A DNA stretch of 33,339 bases, taken from contig JBLHMO010000015.1 in the NCBI GenBank assembly GCA_047622145.1, positions 1-33,339 on the forward strand, read 5' to 3'. Positions 31,739-33,339 of this stretch are shown one piece after another. The position numbers were made by a program, and so were the translations under genes. The notes below the pieces were generated by a model. It saw only the letters and a program-made list of their open reading frames with translations, had not been told where the DNA came from and searched no databases. Within the stretch, counting starts at the first letter, position 1, and every line of letters begins with the position of its first letter. Source of the DNA: Litorivivens sp047622145 (lineage in GTDB: Bacteria > Pseudomonadota > Gammaproteobacteria > Pseudomonadales > Spongiibacteraceae).

Positions 31739-32265
31739 GTGAGTCATCGGAAAAACAACCCTGTTTAGCCATGATTGCGGCGATGGCGCGCAATCGGGTT
31801 ATTGGGCGCGACAATCAGTTGCCTTGGCATATTTCGGCGGATCTGAAGCATTTTAAGCGCACTACACTGGGAAAGCCGATCGTGATGGGGCGCAAAACCT
31901 TTGAGTCGATAGGTCGGCCGCTGCCCGGGCGCACCAATATCGTTGTCAGTCGTCAGTTGGGCTATCAGCCCGAGGGTGTGATTGTTGTGGCTGACACTGA
32001 GGCGGCAGTGCAGGCCGCCCTGGACGTCGCACGGACCGACCGGGCCGATGAGGTGATGGTCATCGGCGGTGAGCAGATCTATCGCAGTCTGCTGCCCTTC
32101 GCGCGGCGCCTGTATCTGACCGAGGTAGATTGCGACGTGGGTGGGGATGCCTGGTTTCCCGCATTGGCCGATAACGAATGGCGCGAGCTTGACCGTGAAG
32201 CTCGGGAAGAGGGTGATTGGCGCTTCAGCTTCGTGTTGCTGGAACGGAAATTTAAGGGGTTGTAA
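31735..32265 (+). CDS. folA: Dihydrofolate reductase
   Basis: Reduces dihydrofolate to tetrahydrofolate with NADPH. The 176 residues exceed E. coli FolA (159) mainly by a short N-terminal extension (MSESSEKQPC) before LAMIAAMARNRVIGRDNQLPWHISADLKHFK. The catalytic acid corresponds to D36 (E. coli D27). GKPIVMGRKTFESIGRPLPGRTNIVVSR and VMVIGGEQIYRSLLPFARRLYLTEV are the NADPH and core motifs. The ATG overlaps the thyA stop by four bases, so the pair is an operon that completes the dTMP folate cycle. Trimethoprim susceptibility cannot be judged from the sequence. Confidence 0.96.
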   Translation: MSESSEKQPCLAMIAAMARNRVIGRDNQLPWHISADLKHFKRTTLGKPIVMGRKTFESIGRPLPGRTNIVVSRQLGYQPEGVIVVADTEAAVQAALDVARTDRADEVMVIGGEQIYRSLLPFARRLYLTEVDCDVGGDAWFPALADNEWRELDREAREEGDWRFSFVLLERKFKGL

Positions 32266-32690
32266 ATCCGTACTTCTGCGGCTTTTGATTAGTATTTATA
32301 GCAATAAAGGTGTTACCGCAAAAAAAGGCTTAGCGCTCCTCTGGGTAATTTCTCTCATTCCTCCGCTACTTTGTGACAGTTTTGTGATTTATAGCGGGTA
32401 TGTTTGTATGTTTGGTGAGCAAAAATGGCGGGCTCTGTGTGAATATTGGCCGCTTTGTTCCCGGTTTTGCTGTTGTGTTACCGATAAACAATAAAGCGTA
32501 ACTTCGTTACACGCTTGAGGCTATGTTCTAGATGGGTAGATTAGATTTCTCTTAGCCGTTGATTCTTAAGAATGCTCGTGAGTAAAATGGAGGTCGCTGT
32601 AACAAATGACAGGTTTGTAATATGCTGCTTGTTAATTAAAATAAAACGGCCTGCTTTACACACATGTCCCTAATAGGAAAAGCAATCCCC
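32266..32690. other. Intergenic region between folA and the DUF3450 gene
   Basis: A 425-base gene-free region, visibly more AT-rich than its surroundings. An imperfect hairpin AAGCG-TAAC/GTTA-CGCTT with a two-base bulge lies at 32494-32515. A candidate promoter for the downstream gene is listed separately. A frame entering from within folA stays open to 32494 but shows no protein-like pattern I trust. Confidence 0.45.
32559..32588 (+). promoter_or_regulatory. Candidate sigma-70 promoter of the DUF3450 gene
   Basis: TTGATT (32559-32564), an 18-bp spacer and TAAAAT (32583-32588). The start site would be near 32595, leaving a leader of about 95 nt before the ATG at 32691. Confidence 0.4.
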
Positions 32691-33339
32691 ATGAATATGC
32701 ATCGATTGAAATCAGTCGCGCTGGCGGTGTCACTGTCCATGTTGGCCATGACCGGCGCACAAGTTCATGCTGCATCGTCCGATGAAGCAGTAGCAGAGGT
32801 GGCGCCACCGAAACCCAAGGTGCCGGTAAGTGCGGTACTGTCAGTTGGCCACAAGAAAAATGAGGCTGCTAAGGTTTCGCAGGTCCGCGTCGACAAGCTC
32901 GCTGCCGAGACACGCGATTTGTTAGCTGACTTTAAAACAGTGATGAAACAGGTCGACGGCCTGAAGATTTACAACACTCGTCTGGAAAAGCAGATCACCA
33001 ACCAAATTAGGCGCGTCAAAGAACTCGAAGGTTCCATCGCGGAAGCGACTGTTATTCAGCGTCAAATGATGCCCACTATCATCAAAATGATTGATGGCTT
33101 GGAGCAGTTTGTTCGCTTGGATGTGCCCTTTCACTCCGAAGAGCGCGCGCAGCGGATTGAATTCCTGCGCAACAATCTGGATCGCTCGGATGTTTCAATT
33201 GCCGAGAAATTTCGTCAGGTGCTTGAAGGCTACAAAATCGAAAACGAATATGGCCGCAAAATTGATACCTACGCTGGTAAGGCGAAGGTTGATGGCGTTG
33301 ACCGTGACGTTAATTTCCTACGCATAGGCCGCATTGCGC
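32691..33339 (+). CDS. DUF3450 family periplasmic protein, cut by the window edge
   Basis: The first 216 codons of a gene that runs off the right edge. A Sec signal peptide (MNMHRLKSVALAVSLSMLAMTGAQVHAA) is followed by a variable linker, then a long coiled-coil (KVSQVRVDKLAAETRDLLADFKTVMKQVDGLKIYNTRLEKQI, and onward to about residue 120). The end shows the DUF3450 pattern LDVPFHSEERAQRIEFLRNNLDRSDVSIAEKFRQVLEGYKIENEYGRKIDTYAG and DVNFLRIGRIA. DUF3450 genes commonly precede MotA/TolQ/ExbB, ExbD and TonB genes, so an energy-transducing TonB cluster is likely to the right. Function is unknown; a periplasmic partner of the ExbB/ExbD/TonB system is inferred. Confidence 0.88.
   Translation, partial: MNMHRLKSVALAVSLSMLAMTGAQVHAASSDEAVAEVAPPKPKVPVSAVLSVGHKKNEAAKVSQVRVDKLAAETRDLLADFKTVMKQVDGLKIYNTRLEKQITNQIRRVKELEGSIAEATVIQRQMMPTIIKMIDGLEQFVRLDVPFHSEERAQRIEFLRNNLDRSDVSIAEKFRQVLEGYKIENEYGRKIDTYAGKAKVDGVDRDVNFLRIGRIA

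Noticed and set aside
32141..32494. 117-codon ORF overlapping the folA end
   Set aside because: It starts inside folA in another frame, and the non-overlapping part is in AT-rich intergenic DNA with no ribosome binding site or family pattern.

Overview
The window reads as a chromosomal segment of a gammaproteobacterium. The support is conserved neighbourhoods: TIGR02449-zapA-(6S RNA)-ygfA diverging from ygfB-pepP-ubiH-ubiI, rppH-ptsP, lgt-thyA-folA, and divergent rpiA/ilvA. The gene content suits an aerobic, probably marine or environmental member of the Pseudomonas/Cellvibrionales side of the class. That finer placement is inference from gene order and protein resemblance, not a computed phylogeny.

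Layout, left to right. (1) 64-270: a dispersed-repeat-like element touching the 3' end of a YbiT-type ABC-F ATPase gene. (2) 2.0-5.2 kb: a serine-biosynthesis locus, with serA and a small unknown gene on the minus strand and a D-2-hydroxyglutarate dehydrogenase-like flavoprotein diverging from them across a 34-bp near-perfect palindrome. (3) 5.2-10.0 kb: an accessory-looking stretch with a large TonB-dependent receptor, a divergent crotonase-fold protein lacking both usual catalytic glutamates, and about 1.4 kb of decaying DNA holding a broken membrane GGDEF gene. (4) 10.1-13.1 kb: rpiA and ilvA (divergent) and ygfA. (5) 13.2-14.5 kb: the 6S RNA gene, a DUF1499 lipoprotein, zapA and a ZapB-like coiled-coil gene. 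(6) 14.7-19.3 kb: the ygfB-pepP-ubiH-ubiI cluster, two of whose genes act in ubiquinone synthesis. (7) 19.35-22.1 kb: a Fur-box-controlled ferric iron ABC importer (binding protein and fused permease) with no ATPase gene beside it. (8) 22.1-25.4 kb: a stand-alone gcvH, an exported DUF3604 protein and a SerB-like HAD phosphatase. (9) 25.5-28.4 kb: rppH-ptsP (RNA 5'-end processing and the nitrogen PTS). (10) 28.4-32.3 kb: an NRDE/TANGO2-like gene, then a TauE/SafE transporter, lgt, thyA and folA. (11) The right edge cuts a DUF3450 gene, a family usually placed ahead of ExbB/ExbD/TonB genes.

Most of the segment is housekeeping. The most interesting items are the palindrome between serA and the D2HGDH gene together with the unknown 123-residue serA neighbour, the crotonase without catalytic glutamates diverging from an outer-membrane receptor, the Fur-controlled importer without an ATPase, the short leader ORF translationally overlapping the TauE gene, and the decaying GGDEF gene. 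I did not see a CRISPR array, prophage, insertion sequence, tRNA or rRNA, and I found no clear multi-gene system that is wholly new.
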